A DNA stretch of 64,000 nt from Aedes albopictus (lineage: Eukaryota > Arthropoda > Insecta > Diptera > Culicidae), in contig NC_085138.1 in the NCBI RefSeq assembly GCF_035046485.1, positions 4,463,409 to 4,527,408 of the forward strand. The letters are read 5' to 3'. Below are positions 1 through 14,179 of the stretch, piece by piece (positions within the stretch are counted from its first letter, which is position 1; every line of letters begins with the position of its first letter). Both the position numbers and the translations under genes were made by a program. The notes under the pieces were generated by a model. That model saw only the letters and a program-made list of their open reading frames with translations. It did not search any database and was not told where the DNA came from.

Positions 1-900
1 AAAACCGCTTCAGTTACACAATAAAGAACATTTTGCTTAATGTTATATTTTTCCTACATTTGAGAATAGCTATAGAAAGTTACGCAAAAAATTGATAATA
101 ATTTTTTTGAAAAATAAAAAGATATCGCACAAGCAAGTTGTCCGTTTTATAAATTGAACAGTCCTTAGGCTGTTCTTTCATGTAGTGTTGCACTTGAACT
201 GAACACGAGTCGAAAATAATATAAATGCTTTCAATGTTTTGATTGAAACGCAGTAGTAATTTAACTTGCGTGTCAGAGCTTACTGCTCAAGAACGCCCGT
301 TCAGATACCGATTCAGCTCCGAACTCATATGGGCTTACTCTATCGATATGTTATGCGAATAAACTGGTCCGGTCACCCGGAGTTTCAGAAAATCCGTAAA
401 TATAAATATACATTGTGGGGTTGAGAGGGGTTGAGGTGTAAGAAAGTGTTATGACTTTTTGAGATTTTTTTCTGGAATAGCCCACCAATGGACTGATTGG
501 ACAAGGCTATTATTGGTTTGTGATCTTTGATGGCTATTGTAGCTGACATGCCAAACATGTTCATGAAAATCCGGATTTTCCGAAAACCACGGTAATCAAA
601 CTGGTTCACTCGGATATGCTCCCAATAAAAGATAAGTTTCTGAATCGAATCCCAAGATTATTCAAATCTTTGAAAAATGGCGGATATATAACTATTTCAG
701 TTTTGAGCATACCAGGGTATCATGCAGGCATTTTACGAATGTACCTAATTATGCTCGCTCGCGTTCAACTTCCAGCTGAAGAATTTTTAAATATTTCTGA
801 AAGTTTTCCAATGACAGGATCAACGAAAGTTTTTTCCGCTGATCTGCGAATAGTAGCCTCAGTAACGTCGGCATTCTGCAGTTCACGAGCCAGGTGCGCA
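1..900. other. No gene recognised
   Basis: AT-rich DNA with only short unsupported ORFs on both strands. I see no splice-bounded exon, RNA gene or terminal repeat that I can defend. It probably continues the decayed repeat DNA to its right. Confidence 0.4.
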
Positions 901-904
901 CGTG

Positions 905-1195
905 TGGGTTGAATTAAAGTTCTCACGTTCCAAGATTTGATTTTCCAATCGTTATCCTTAAATCGTTGCCTGGTCTGTTGCCGTTAAATCAATCCGTTTT
1001 CTCTAGTTTTGCTTTTTCTGGTAGGTGACGGTTTTAAGCAGGCTTCCTTACCGGGACTGCTCTGTCTATATGGCACTCAAGGGGCTACCACCTTGGGTAC
1101 GCACCTCCCTATTGAGTATTCGGAACGTACCTCCTCAAACTGAAGTCGGAAATACAACAGTGCGCGGACTGCACTACCTGCTAAGCACATAACTT
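905..1195 (-). mobile_element. RTE-type LINE 5' end remnant
   Basis: On the minus strand this stretch resembles the 5' part of the RTE element at 34.3-36.5 kb. Both have a block reading GGGGCTACCACC on the plus strand (about 1079), a 'GAAGTCGG...AACAGTG...GACTGCACTACC' block (about 1142-1180) and a 'CTAAGCACA' block. At 930-966 the text around 'CGTTCCAAG' aligns with the start of the endonuclease reading frame of the larger copy. No open frame survives. What I see is local similarity between two places in the window; that both are the RTE 5' UTR and ORF start is inference. Confidence 0.5.
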
Positions 1196-1224
1196 TTATC
1201 TAGCAGTTTTTGTCATCGACTGGT

Positions 1225-1437
1225 CAAGTGTCTTTTCATCAGTTAGTGCCTTTCGACCAGAAGTCCATTCGACGAATTCTCGGTTCGACTAAATGTCATA
1301 TGTTTCCTACTCCACAATATGGGTTTCGACCAAATGTCCATTCGACCAAACGTCCGTTCGACCAAATGTACTTTCGACCAAATGTCATTCGACCAAACGT
1401 CATTCGACCAAATGTCTTTCGACGAAATGTCATAGAT
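1225..1437. repeat. TTCGACCAAATGTCA minisatellite
   Basis: Roughly ten imperfect copies of a 13-15 bp unit (TTCGACCAAATGTC, with AAACGTC and AAATGTA variants) lie head to tail. The unit becomes degenerate on the left. The right edge abuts the truncated gypsy integrase frame, and the antisense translation of the repeat stays open in that frame, adding a spurious repetitive tail to the protein. Confidence 0.85.
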
Positions 1438-2611
1438 CCGTTGTGGGGGGTGTTTTTGACAAAACTGTGAATTGTGTTGTTGTATTTATGAACAGCTGAT
1501 CTAATTAATTGTGAAACATCTATTTCTGGCAATTCTTTTTTAATACATCTCGCAATTTCGCGTAAAGTAGAATGACAACGTTCAATTTGTCCATTCGTTT
1601 CAGATCTGTTTATCGGAGTTTTATAAATTTCAATATTTAAATTTCTTAAACGTTGTTCTACTACATTTGAATTAAATGAGCTTTCATTATCCATAATGAT
1701 CATTCTAGGTATGTTCCATTCATGCATAAGATCCAATAGAGCATCTTCAATATCAAAAAGTGATTTGCTTTCTATTGCTCTATATTTCAAATATTTAGAA
1801 AATTTATCAATTGATGTAAGAAACAGATGATCTTGATCATACGTAAATATGTCTACATGTACAATTTCACAAGGTTGATTAGGAATTGGTGTTTTAAATG
1901 ATATAAACTTTTGTGGGTTTCTTTGATATTTTTCAGTTTTGCATATCTCACAATTTTTTACAAAATCTTCTATCATTCTAGTCATTTTTGGAAAATAAAA
2001 AGTTTTTAACAATTGTTCTGAATTTTCTTTCGAATTTCTGTGGGCAAATTGGTGAACCTTTTTTATTTCTTCCAATTGTTTTTCTAAATTATTCAAATCT
2101 TGGACTTTGCTTTGGGAAAATCTAGCTTTAATTAATCTTGGATTGAACATTTCTCTGTAAATTTCCTGTATTGTTGCCATTATTGGTTCATCAGTATATA
2201 TACCATTTATAACATTTGGGTTTAAAAACTTTTTTAGCTGTTCTTTTAAATATGCACTTGAAAATCTTGGTTCAACAAATATGTGTCGTTTGTAATTATC
2301 AAAAGGAACTACTAGGCCATAACTGGATCTTGTTCCAATTTTGAAGAATAATTGATTTTTAAAGACATTTATGGGAGCTTCTGTCGAAGGGATAAAGGAA
2401 CTGTCATCTTCTTCTGCCGAATGTTGAGTCTCAGTGAGGGAATTAATTTGAATACGGGACAAAGCATCTGCCACAATATTAGCTTTTCCAGGCTTGTAAC
2501 AAATCTCATGGTCATGCTCTTCAATAAAAGCTTTCCATCTTTTTAGTTTTGCATTATTATTCTTCGGAGAAATTGTATATGTCAAGGGTTGATGATCAGT
2601 ATAAATAATTA
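1438..2611 (-). pseudogene. Ty3/gypsy pol fragment (RNase H end and integrase)
   Basis: This frame, open from the first Met at 2585, encodes the end of RNase H and most of an LTR-retrotransposon integrase. Upstream of that Met the same frame reads YTDHQPL, a typical gypsy RNase H motif. From the Met, residues 30-44 (YKPGKANIVADALSR) form the RNase H/integrase boundary. A zinc-binding HHCC module follows: H178, H182, C212, C215. The catalytic core shows D245 (HVDIF), D299 (IMDNESSF) and E335 (NGQIERCHS), with 35 residues between the last two, as expected for DD35E integrases. The C-terminal domain is missing: after HKYNNTIHSFVKNTP the frame enters the TTCGACCAAATG minisatellite. Upstream, reverse transcriptase is cut off exactly where the TA-target element begins at 2612, and I do not find it beyond that insertion. 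The domain assignment is strong; the clade within Ty3/gypsy is not determined. Confidence 0.92.
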
Positions 2612-2944
2612 CTGGTATGTTCCGTTTTTATCAACACGGTCCGCGATTTTCAGTTGACAAAAACGGAATAGTGATAAAAACGGAATAATTTTCTTTGACA
2701 AAATATTTTGCAACATTTTTATACAAATTGGACGATTTCCTGTAGAACACATTCCAAAAGTAAAAATATGCACTTTATAATGAAATTTAATTGTTTTTGA
2801 TGTCTTTAGCACATCTTGGTTGCACAGTTCAAATTACAGTTTTCTGACTGTGACGTCGACAAGAGGTTTTCACCAACATCTTAACAGATTCATATGAAAG
2901 TTTCAACCAGGACTACTTGATAATTCATGGGCTACAACTCGTAG

Positions 2945-3195
2945 CGGTGAGTCTACGCCGAATGAAGCTTTCGCCTCCACTAGTCTCGGTCCTGGGCCAA
3001 TTGCTTCCAGTCACCCTCAACGTTTAGAGCCCTTAGGTCCTCCTCAACTGCAAAAAGCCACCGTGTGCGTGGCCTACCACGAAGCCGACGGCCCCTACCT
3101 GGTTCTCTGCTGGATATGGTTTTAGCTTGTCGTTCCTTCGGCATACGAGCTACGTGCCCAGCCCACCGCAGCCTGTCGTGTTTTATTCGCTTCAC
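2945..3195 (-). pseudogene. LINE reverse transcriptase C-terminal tail
   Basis: The minus-strand frame begins with DRLRWAGHVARMP and continues to GRPRTRWLFAVEEDL...WKQLAQDRD. The pattern LRWAGHV-RM followed by GRPRTRW is the conserved tail after the reverse transcriptase in RTE-like LINEs. Beyond a stop the frame reads on as WRRKLHSA. Only about 80 residues remain, with no polymerase motifs, so it is a 5'-truncated, dead copy. It lies inside the 2612-5800 TIR element, so it either inserted there or was carried in. Confidence 0.8.
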
Positions 3196-3341
3196 TAGGA
3201 TACTTTTAGAAAATCTTCAGGAAATTTTCTTAGCAATCACTTGTATTTTCTCCAGAATATTGGATTCTCCAAGAAGTTTCTTCAGAATTCTTGTAGGTTA
3301 CTTTGTACCATGCCGCTTGTTTATCTTTTGGAATTCGGTAA

Positions 3342-3486
3342 GGGGTCCTCCATAAATGACGTAGCATTTTTTAGACGATTTATGACAAGCCCTCCCCCCT
3401 CGTAGGCTTTTTTCCCATACCTGAAACATGGCTCGTAGCGGCTCCCCCCTCTCTCCTCAAATGCTACGTCATTTATGGACGACCCC
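3342..3486. mobile_element. 145-bp MITE, TSD TAA
   Basis: The left TIR GGGGTCCTCCATAAATGACG is mirrored at the right end, where the inverse ends in GGACGACCCC, with one mismatch over about 27 bp. A 3-bp TAA duplication flanks it (3339-3341 and 3487-3489). The 3-bp TWA-type duplication suggests the PIF/Harbinger group. It has no coding capacity. Confidence 0.88.
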
Positions 3487-3589
3487 TAAGAATTTGTAGA
3501 GAAAAGAGGTTCTGCCCCTTATGATTTCTTCAGAAATTTCTTCTCGGATCAACCTAGATGCCACAAAAGTTCAGCTTATTGGACGCAGT

Positions 3590-3636
3590 GGCTTAAACTC
3601 CCCAACAGGGGAGGAAAAAAAAAAAAAAAACCTAGA
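3590..3636 (+). repeat. Poly(A)-tailed repeat fragment
   Basis: The text AACTCCCCAACAGGGGAGG is followed by about 18 A residues. The pattern suggests the 3' end of a retrotransposed sequence on the plus strand. No body can be assigned. Confidence 0.35.
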
Positions 3637-3639
3637 TGT

Positions 3640-4700
3640 CTCTTTTTAAAATTCTCCTGGAGTTTTTTTTGGGGATCCCTTCAAATATTCCACCAGGAAT
3701 TGGAATTTATTAACCATATCTATGCATTATGTTGGGAACAGCTCGCTGACGTTGTGTACGGTTTGGGTCTGGAATTGCCCTAATGCCCAAGGTGGCTAAA
3801 AAAATCATTCTGGGATTTAACCTAGGTCGTAGTCCATCCATTCATCCAAGAGTTGCTTTGGAGATTCACCAAGATTTTACTTTTGAAAGATAGGAATTTC
3901 TCCGTTTCTTCAAAATATCCTACGGGAATTCTTCCAAGACTGCTTTCTGAAATCCCTTCAGGATTTTTTTCTGATATTTCTCCAGGGGTTTCTTCTGGGA
4001 TTCCTTCAACAGTTTTTTCTAGAATTTCATCAGAAGTTCTATCTTGGATTCTTTTAAGATTTTCTTATGATATTTTTTGACTTTGTTTTGGTATTTATGC
4101 GCAGTTGAAACATTTACACCTACTGGAACTTTTACAGATTTTCCAATACGATTCTATCTTTCATCTTTGTTATTTCCTCATGATTACTAGATGAACCAGC
4201 CTTCAGCTGAAAATCTCGTTAATAAAGATAATATTGCAATAATAATTATCCCCGATTTCTTACTGCGTTTCCTAGGAATCTCCCAGAAGTTTAGTCTAGT
4301 AATCTTCCAGGAATTCTTATCTAAAATCCCCCAGAAGTTTCTTCAGGGATGATGTTCTGTATAGAAATCTCCGGGAAGTTATTCCTGAGGATCCTCCAGA
4401 AGTTCCTTGTGGGAATCCTTGAGAAATTCCTTCTAGGAATCCTGTATAAATTCTTTCAAGAACTCATTAAAGGTTCCTCGAGGGATACTTTCAGTATTCA
4501 TGGGATTTCTGTAGGATTTTTTGGGAATCTTTTGTTTCTTTTCGGAATCCTTCAGGAGTTGCTGGAGAAATCCCCAGATCGTTTTCCAAGATTCTAGATT
4601 CCTCCTTCTTTGAGAAACTTATTTCTGAAAGATTTAACTCCTTATTCACCTAAAGAAGCTTCTGAATTATTTCCTGACCATTTTCAAGAAGAAATCCATT
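3640..4700. repeat. Degenerate GGAATTCC-type repeat
   Basis: The text is dominated by variants of TTCCTCCAGGAATT, ATTCTTCAAG and similar 10-12 bp steps, strongly diverged. At 4188-4240 it is broken by a short sequence, AACCAGCC...CTGAAAATCTC...AATAAAG, which recurs at 8350-8400. The apparent ORFs are by-products of the repeat. Confidence 0.7.
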
Positions 4701-5700
4701 AAGGAACCTGGAGGAATACAAGAATCGCTAGTAGAAATTACTGAAGAAAATCAAAATTGCATTTTTAGAGCAAACGAAAGATGAAATCTCGGATAAAATT
4801 CTACAGTAATCTTCTGTTATGCTAGCAAATTTTGCTGTTTCGATCTAGAAAATTTGGACAGGGTATCAAGGATGACAAGAGAGATCTCTGGTGGATGTTT
4901 GAGCCCCATCGGAAAGAAAAAGTGACCAGTAGAGAAGAATTTAGCATAATTTCAAGAAAATGTGTACAAAAACATGTAAAAAAGATTGTAGTGTAAAAAT
5001 TCAGGCAAGGACAGCCAAAGAAAGCCCTAAACTGTTTAAGTTCTCGAAAAACACGTTCCAGTTGGTACGTAGAGCTGTAAAGAAGAAGAATAATAATAAG
5101 AAGAAGAAAGGAGAATAAGGATCTTAAGAAGGAAGTTCTTGAAAGAATACTCAGATGGACATCCTGGAGCAATTTGTGCCCTAACACAATAGGCTAATGA
5201 AATAAAAAAAAATGTTCGATTATCTATGGTGATTTTTTTACTATTGCCGGATAATCAAATCCGTCTTGATGGTTTTATATGCACATCCCATCTATTATTG
5301 ATCTATCATAATTAGCAACATTTGTTTCACTTGTGAAATGATTGAACCGTTTTACAAAACGACAAAATTGTTGATGATGATATTGATATTCACGTGTTAC
5401 CTCCTGCCACCTCCTGTCAGATTTTCATTAATGAAATTGGCTCGGTTTAATTTTTGTATCGAATTATTGATTTAATTTTTCTCATTTTCAAATAAGAAAT
5501 AAAATTATGCTTGAGAGAAAGCATGAATTAACATTATTTATAGCTGATTTTGATATGTGTTGAAAGCTACTGTGGCGTATACGTCTTCTATGTCATTATT
5601 GGTAGTTGCTTCATATTCATTCATTGCATTCATGCATTGTCTCAAGATTAATGTTAAGCTTTAAATAACTCGTGTTCGAGGGAACAAATTTGACAAAAAT
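4701..5700. other. No gene recognised
   Basis: AT-rich interior of the 2612-5800 element. A 121-residue minus-strand ORF at 4822-5187 is low-complexity hydrophobic and has no recognisable domain. I see nothing else. Confidence 0.4.
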
Positions 5701-5797
5701 TTTAGTGTTGACAAAAACGGAATGAAATGTTGACGAAATCGGATAGTGACAAAAACGGATAGTGATAAAAACGGATAGTGACAAAAACGGAACATAC

Positions 5798-7540
<1,743 letters not shown>

Positions 7541-8344
7541 ATTTAAATCCCTCCAGGAGTTTCTTCAGAGATTCTTCCAGAAGGATTCAATGATGTGTTC
7601 AGAAAATTCTTCAGGGATGCTTGCAGGAGTTTCATCATTCCATATTCGTTTTTTCTTCAGAAGATCTCTCAGGAAGATCTAAACAGGAGTTCATTCAGAA
7701 ATTCTCTCATGAGGATTCTGAGATGCCTCCTAGAGATACATCAATGATTCATCCAGAAGATCCTTCAGAGATTAGTCTGAGAGTTCTTTCTGGGATTCCT
7801 TCGGAAGTTCCTTCAGGAATTTCTACACGAGTTTCTTTAGGAACTAAGCCCGGAGTTTCCTCAGTGATTCCTTCAGGAGGTCATTCAGGAATTCCTCTAG
7901 AATTCCAACAAGGGATTTTTCCTGACGTTCTGTAGGGATCTCTCAAGAAGATGCTTCAGGGATCGCTCCCGGAGTTCCATCAAAGGTTCCTACAGGAATT
8001 CCTTCTAGCAGTCTAAGAGTTCCTGCAGCGATTCCTTCTGAAATTCCTTTAAAAATTCCAACAGGTGTTCTTATAGAAATTAGTGCAGGAGTTCCTTCAG
8101 AGATTCCACCAGGAGTTTCAGGGATTCTTGCAGATGTTCAATCAGATATTTCTCCTGAATTTCTACAGAAGTTCCTTTACAAATCTCTCCAGGAGTTTCT
8201 TCAGAGAATCATGCAGGAGGATCCAAGAATTTCTCCAAGAGAATTCAAAGATTCAGAGATTTCGATATAAATAAGTGTTCCTTCTAAAATTCCTTCAGGA
8301 TAATCCTTAAGGGATTCCTTGAGAAGTGTCTTTAAGTATTCTTC

Positions 8345-8410
8345 CAGGGAGAGACAAACCAGCCAAGGGCTGAAAGTCTCTCAAATAAAGATAAATCAAT
8401 CAATCAATAT
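8345..8410 (+). repeat. Short repeat ending AATAAAG plus (ATCA)n
   Basis: AACCAGCCAAGGGCTGAAAG, TCTCTCAAATAAAGATAAAT and then ATCA repeats. A diverged copy lies at 4188-4240. An AATAAA-like signal followed by a short tandem tail suggests the 3' end of a LINE or SINE on the plus strand. Confidence 0.5.
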
Positions 8411-10134
8411 TCTGCCAGGAGCTCTTCCAGGGATCACTCCTGGGGTTTTATCCGAATTTTTTTCCAGGAGTTGCTTCAGAGAATCTTGCAGGAGTTCCTT
8501 CAATAATTTCCTTAGGATTTTAATCAGGCATATTTTAAGGATATTCTTGAGGAATCCTCAAGGATTTCTTTACGGAATTCCTCCAGAAATTCTTTCGGGG
8601 ATGCAAATGCTTCCCCCTACCCGGAAGGATTCCCCTTGGGAGATTCTGCTAAAAATCCTTCGAAGATTCCGCCTGGAAATCCTTCGGAGATTCCTTCCGG
8701 AATTCCTTCAGGAACTCTCCCTGGAATTCCTGCAGGGATTTATCCTGTAATTTCTTAGGGGAATCCTCCTGGACTTCCTTTAGGGGTTCCTCTGGACTTT
8801 CTTCGAAGATTCCTCCTAAAATTTCTTCGGATATTTCTCTTAGAATTCTTTCGGTAATTTCTTCTTTGAATTCATCACCAGATTCTTCCTAGATTCCCAT
8901 TCGTGGTTTCCTTCTTACTTTCCATCAAGGAATCTTCCTGGAATTCTTTCGTGGTTTCCCCATGGAATTGCTTTGGTGATTTCTCTTTGAATTACTCATG
9001 AAATTCCTTCGGAATTCTTCGTGGACATCCTTCATGGATTCATTACTAAATACTTCCGGAGATACTCCTGATATTTTGTCGTGGATTTCTCCTGAAATTC
9101 CTTCGGGATTTCCTCCTTCAATTTCTTTGATGATTTCATTTAGATTTCCTCCGGGATTTCCTTCGGGGTTTCATTTTAAAAATCCTTCGAGTATTCCGCT
9201 TGGAAATCCTTCGGAGATTCCTCCCAGAATTCCTTCAGGGGTTCCCGTTAAGATTCCTGTGGATTCCTTCTGGACTTCTTTCAGGGATTCCTCTTTGCTT
9301 TACCTCGAAGATTTCTTCTGAAATTTCTTCGGGGATTCCTCCTGATATTCCATCGGGAATTCCTTCTGGGTTTCTATGGGAATTCCTCTCGGAATTTCAT
9401 CGGAGTTTCCGCTTGGAGTTCCTTTGGTGGTTCCTATTCGAATTTCTTCGGAGATTCCTCCTGGAACTCCTACGGGTATCCCTCATGGAATTCTTCCGAG
9501 TATTCCTCCTAGAATTATTTCGGGGTTTCCTTCTGAAATTCCTTCGTTGATTCCGCCTAGAATTCTTTCGGTGATTTCTCCTAGAATTCTTTCGGGAATC
9601 CCTCTTGCAATTCCTTCAGTGATTCCTTCTAGAATTCCCTCAGGAATTTTCCATGGAACTTCTTTAAAGATTCCTTCTGGATATTTATCTTTGATTTTTC
9701 TTAGATTTGTTATGAATCTTCCTCGATTTACCTTGGAAATTCCCACAGAGGTTTTTTGGGGATTCATGCTGGAATTTCTTTTTGGATTACTTCTTTGGAT
9801 TCCCACGAGGATTCCTCCTGAAACTCCTTCGGGGATTCCTCCTTAAATTCATTCGGTGATTGCTCTTGAAATTCATCCAGGGGTTCCTATCTTCGAGGAT
9901 TTCTTCTGAAATATTTTATGCTTCCTCCTAGAAATCCGTTGAGGATCCTTCTCAAATTCTATTGAAAGTTTTTTTTTCCGGAATTCCTTTGGGGATTCGT
10001 CCTGGACTTTCTGCATAGAATTCCTTGATATTTTTTCGGTGATTTCTCAAACATTTCGTCGTGAATTCCTTCCTCTTCCTTCGGTGATTTCTCCCAGAAT
10101 TCCTCCGAAAATTCGAGTGGCACAGCCGAAATTT

Positions 10135-10228
10135 TTTCCTGACAGCTGCGGCGATAATCAAACCCGCGCTCCCCAGCACGATGCGACTAAGAGCTTGGTG
10201 ACACTAGCTACACGACCACGGAGTCACA
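10135..10228 (-). mobile_element. tRNA-derived SINE fragment
   Basis: Read on the minus strand, CGTGGTCGTGTAGCTAGTGT resembles a tRNA 5' arm and A box. About 40 bp later GCGGGTTTGATTATCGC resembles a B box (GGTTCGANTCC) with substitutions. The spacing is tRNA-like. The internal arms do not pair well, so it is not a functional tRNA gene. It interrupts the GGAATTCC-type block. Confidence 0.6.
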
Positions 10229-10740
10229 CCTCTTGGAATTCTTCATGGAATTCCTTTGGGGATTCCTCCTCAAGTTGCTACGAAAATTCTCCTGGAATCC
10301 TTTCAAGGACTCCTTCTAGAATTCCTTCTAGATTTCGTTCAGAGATCCCTCCTTGGATTTCTTCGGGGAATTCTCCTGTTATTCCGTCGGGATTTTCTTC
10401 TGGAATTCCTTCGGGATTTCCTCTTGGAATTACTTAGGTGATTCTTCTTCAAATTCCTTCGCGGGTTCCTCCTGGATCTCGTTAAGCAATTCATCCAAGA
10501 ATTCCCTCCCTGGAATTTCTTCGGGGATTCTTTTTGGATTTCCTGGCATTCTTCAGAAGTTTTTCAGGTATCTCCCTAAGAGAGATTTTTGCACTACCAG
10601 ATGTTCCTGCAGAAGTTCCTTCAGGGTTTTATACAGCAATTCTTGCAGATATTAGTCCAAAGGTTCTGCATGGATGCTCCCTGGCGTTTCTTTTGACTCC
10701 TCTTGGAATTGCTTCTGAGATTCCTCCCTAAAATCATTTG

Positions 10741-13229
10741 GGGATTCCACAGTGTAAAAAATCCGACCTTAATATCAAATTTGATAGCTGCTGAAGGTTC
10801 TTAAAAACCAAAACAAACACTGTAGCAATATCGAAACCTTTTTTGGCCTTCATTTGCAATGGATGCCACATGCACTACACTAAGGATGCCGATTATGTCA
10901 CAAATATCCACGGAACAGTCTAAACTATGGTATAGAAAACCACACATGAAAAGGCCATATTTTACATCCCACCATATGTGTTTGACATATAAATGAATAG
11001 GAATTCCAGACCTTCACTTTTCTTCCAGCAAAAAGTAATTATTTGTCATGCCTTCGTGACTTGGAAAGTGTTCTTTAATGGTTTCTGAAAATGGTTGTCG
11101 ACTTGGCGTAGGCACTCAGTAAGCTTTGTGTGGCAAAGAAAAGAAAAGAATAATCCACCGTTTTCATCCAACAGAGTAGGCAAGGAGGAAGCTCTGCAGT
11201 CAGCATTCAAATATTTATCAGCTCAACATAGACGAGCTACTCGGGCTACTTTTTTTTAGCGATTCTGAAAGTTTTCGCGAACTCTCAGTGAGAAAATGGT
11301 AAAACCGGACGCATATTCAATAAAGAGAATTCTTCCTGTCTGGAAAATCTTTCAATTAAGTTGAATTAATTTCTGATGCTTGGTTCCTGTTCTGCTCGCG
11401 AATGGTTCCAAGCATTGAACCAAATACTTTTAGCACAAAAGTACAACTGTTTATCCATTCCAAGCCGGGCACTAAAACAACATCAGATTCGTTTTCGGCT
11501 GCCCCATTATTCGTGACCTCCAACCACGGGCAGAGCCTTGTCACGACGATGGCTTCGTTGGTGGTAGGTAAGTAATGTTGCCCCTTGGCTTGTAATCTGA
11601 ATGGAACTGTCTTGCCGGCGATAAACGTGACATCCTGTCATGTCGCTCGTGTTCTCCGTACTACTCGTAGGTACATTGGGCGTGCTTTGAAGGGCAGTGC
11701 AGAGCGAAATATCTTACCACAGATGTTATTATTCCAACGCTGGCCGGCTGTCGAGCGAGAGGGAGCACAGGAAACAGAAAATGCGATGGCTTGAAATAAC
11801 AAACATTGTTGAGATTTGCTTGGACAATCAAAGTAGGATTCAGCTGAATTGGCTGTTGAGTTTTTTTTTCAAATTACAACTGAACTCATGACTCTTATCT
11901 TGTTATTGATTTTCTATAGTTATGCTAAACTTAACTTTGAAATTAGACAAACGTATTCATTTTATTTTGTTTTATATTACATATTTTTTTTCTGATAAAA
12001 TGTTAGATTATACCGTTTCTTCAAAACTTTGCATAAATTAGCATCAACTCACAGGATTTTCGATGCACAAACTTGAACAAAAAATCTTTCAGGCCATAAA
12101 TTTCCCAGCTCAGAAGGTGTGACGCTTAGTTCTTATTCCACAAGCACCACTTAAAAGCTGCACCATCGCAAAACGTTCCACGAAGAAAATTTGCAGAAGA
12201 TTAAACTCGCAATTTCAAGACCACCCACGGATGATGTTGTGATTATCGCCTACTTTGTTTTCTTTTCCTGCTCGTGGCTTGCCGCTTTGGAGTAGCACCT
12301 ACCTATACCTAAGTACAATCATAATGACCTGACGCTGTCTACACACCAGCCAGCAATTTGTTTTGCATAAAAGTTTGTGGCAAAGCTCGGAAAATTATGG
12401 TCCATCTTATTTTGTTTTCTCACTGAAACTTTGTCGGCCACAGCGGGTGAAACGGAACATAGTAATAAAGCTTGACTTTTTTGCTTTTAAACTGTATCGT
12501 GATTGTGGAAGAAATGTTACATCTAGTGTTACATTTAAGACCGATCATACCATCTCAGTCTCAGACATAGTAGGCCAGGACCATGTGCCGCAAAACCCAC
12601 CGCTGTATAATAAGCTCATGACTCAATCTGTCAGCGATGAACTTTAAGGCTCACGTTGAACGTCGGCTGAACCGTATGTACCAGAAAGGGCTGTTTGTCA
12701 TCCGGAATAAATTTATTATTCATGAACCATCTTGGTTCAGCTTTAAACACGCGCGCTTGTCGTCGTTCCATCGGTATAGGGCATGACTGGCGGCGGCGAT
12801 GTTTATCCTCAATGTGGTGTATAATCGTTGCCCGGCTAGATTTTCTGCAGGAACATTTCCCAAGGAAACGACACAAAATAAACTTTCCACTTCATTTGAA
12901 GTGACAGGCAAACTGGCGGCGGCACATTAAACAGCGGGAGGGGAGCTAAATAGGCGTCATTGCACGAACTTTACTTTGAGTTTAAGGGGCACAACTCTTG
13001 AAGCTTTGTGGAAATTTGGTACACATGTGTTTGAGATTCTCACGCTAATAATAGAAGAAAGCGTAAAAAATTATCATAATCAGCTTGTTTTCAGCAGTTG
13101 TCTACAAAAACAAATAGAAAACATAAGCAAGAAAATAGAAAATTGTATTTGATAAAAGGTTTAAGCTCTAGGTTAAGGTTAGATTGGTCGTCCGTAGTAG
13201 GTACTCCATATAGCCAGATCAGTAACACT
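10741..13229. other. No gene recognised
   Basis: Mixed unique-looking DNA. Short ORFs (11356-11544 minus, 11585-11891 plus, 12363-12647 plus, 12631-12911 minus) have somewhat higher GC than the surroundings, but no domain, start context or splice pattern that I can defend. The last lies in a GC-richer island (12650-12960) that might be an old coding fragment. Confidence 0.35.
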
Positions 13230-13231
13230 TA

Positions 13232-14177
13232 CAGTGTATCAAACAATTGTCCGTACAGCAAATTTTTCGTCAAAATAATTTTTCATTCAAATGTTAATAA
13301 CTTTTTTATGTGTCAATCAGAAGCGCTGAAATTTTGACCAATCATGAATCATATATTAAAGCTCCATTAGTAAAATTTTGAGCAAGATCGAATAAGTTTT
13401 CTGAAAGTTATAGAACTTTTAGTAAAACTTATAAGATTTTGGAACACATTTTTAAAACATTATATCTCAATATGTACTCGATGAAATTTTTTTCAATTTT
13501 TTTTGTGTTACATCTTAAACCTAAGGCTTTAATAGGCAGCCATGTTTGGGGTTTTAGATTCACTACAAAAAATATGAAAAATGTGCGTATGTAGTTGACG
13601 ATGTTTCAAAATTTACCATATTTTGCACATATAATCTGCCAAACGTTTTCCACCAATAAAAGTGCATTAACTGAGCGGAAAATTCATAGGACCTACTCTT
13701 TATATGTAGTTTAGTAGGTCCTGTATAAAATTATATCATTAAGAGAGTTTAAAAAAATTGAAAACACTTGGCACTTTTATTGATCAAAATATGACAAATT
13801 TCCAAATGACACTCTGAACATATATAGATTTTTCATATTTTTTGTAGTGAATATAAAACCTTAAACGAAGCTGCATATGAAAGCCTTGGGTATAAGCTGT
13901 AACACGAAAAATATTGAAAAAGTTTCATCAAGTACATATTGAGATATAATGTTTTAAAAATGTATTCAAAAATTTTATAAGTTTTACTAAAAGTTCTATA
14001 ACTTTCAGAAAACTTATTCGATCTTGCTCAAAATTTTATCAATGAAGCTTTAATATATGGGTTATAATTGGTCAAAATTTCAGCGTCTTTGATTGACGTA
14101 TAAAAAAGTTATAATCATTTAAATGAAAAATTATTTAGACCAAAAAATTGCTGTACGGACAATTGTTTGATACACTG
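13232..14177. mobile_element. 946-bp full-length palindromic MITE
   Basis: The termini CAGTGTATCAAACAATTGTC are inverted repeats flanked by TA (13230-13231 and 14178-14179). Similarity does not stop at the ends. The whole left half (to about 13690) is the inverse of the right half with moderate divergence, for example the TTTCTGAAAGTTATAGAACT blocks at about 13400 and 14000. At the apex, AGGACCTACT (13688-13697) pairs perfectly with AGTAGGTCCT (13713-13722). The apex centre (13705) coincides with the element centre (13704.5). It has no coding content. The TA target fits Tc1/mariner-type mobilisation. Confidence 0.93.
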
Positions 14178-14179
14178 TA

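Larger units (their letters stand above)
7541..10740. repeat. Degenerate GGAATTCC-type repeat block, 3.2 kb
   Basis: Nearly every 12-13 bp contains a variant of ATTCCTTC(A/G)GGATTCC or TTCCTCCTGGAATT. Units are heavily mutated and vary in length, so no single period holds. Up to about 8.5 kb the connecting triplet is often CAG; from 8.6 to 10.5 kb it is often CGG (TTCTTCGGGGATTCC), which suggests two subfamilies. Frames stay open for 60-156 codons because the unit lacks stops. Those ORFs are rich in I, P, S, G, F and L and are not genes. Confidence 0.85.

Noticed and set aside
7541..10740. Numerous 60-156 codon ORFs rich in I, P, S, G and F
   Set aside because: They follow the stop-poor degenerate repeat, occur in several frames on both strands, and show no domain.
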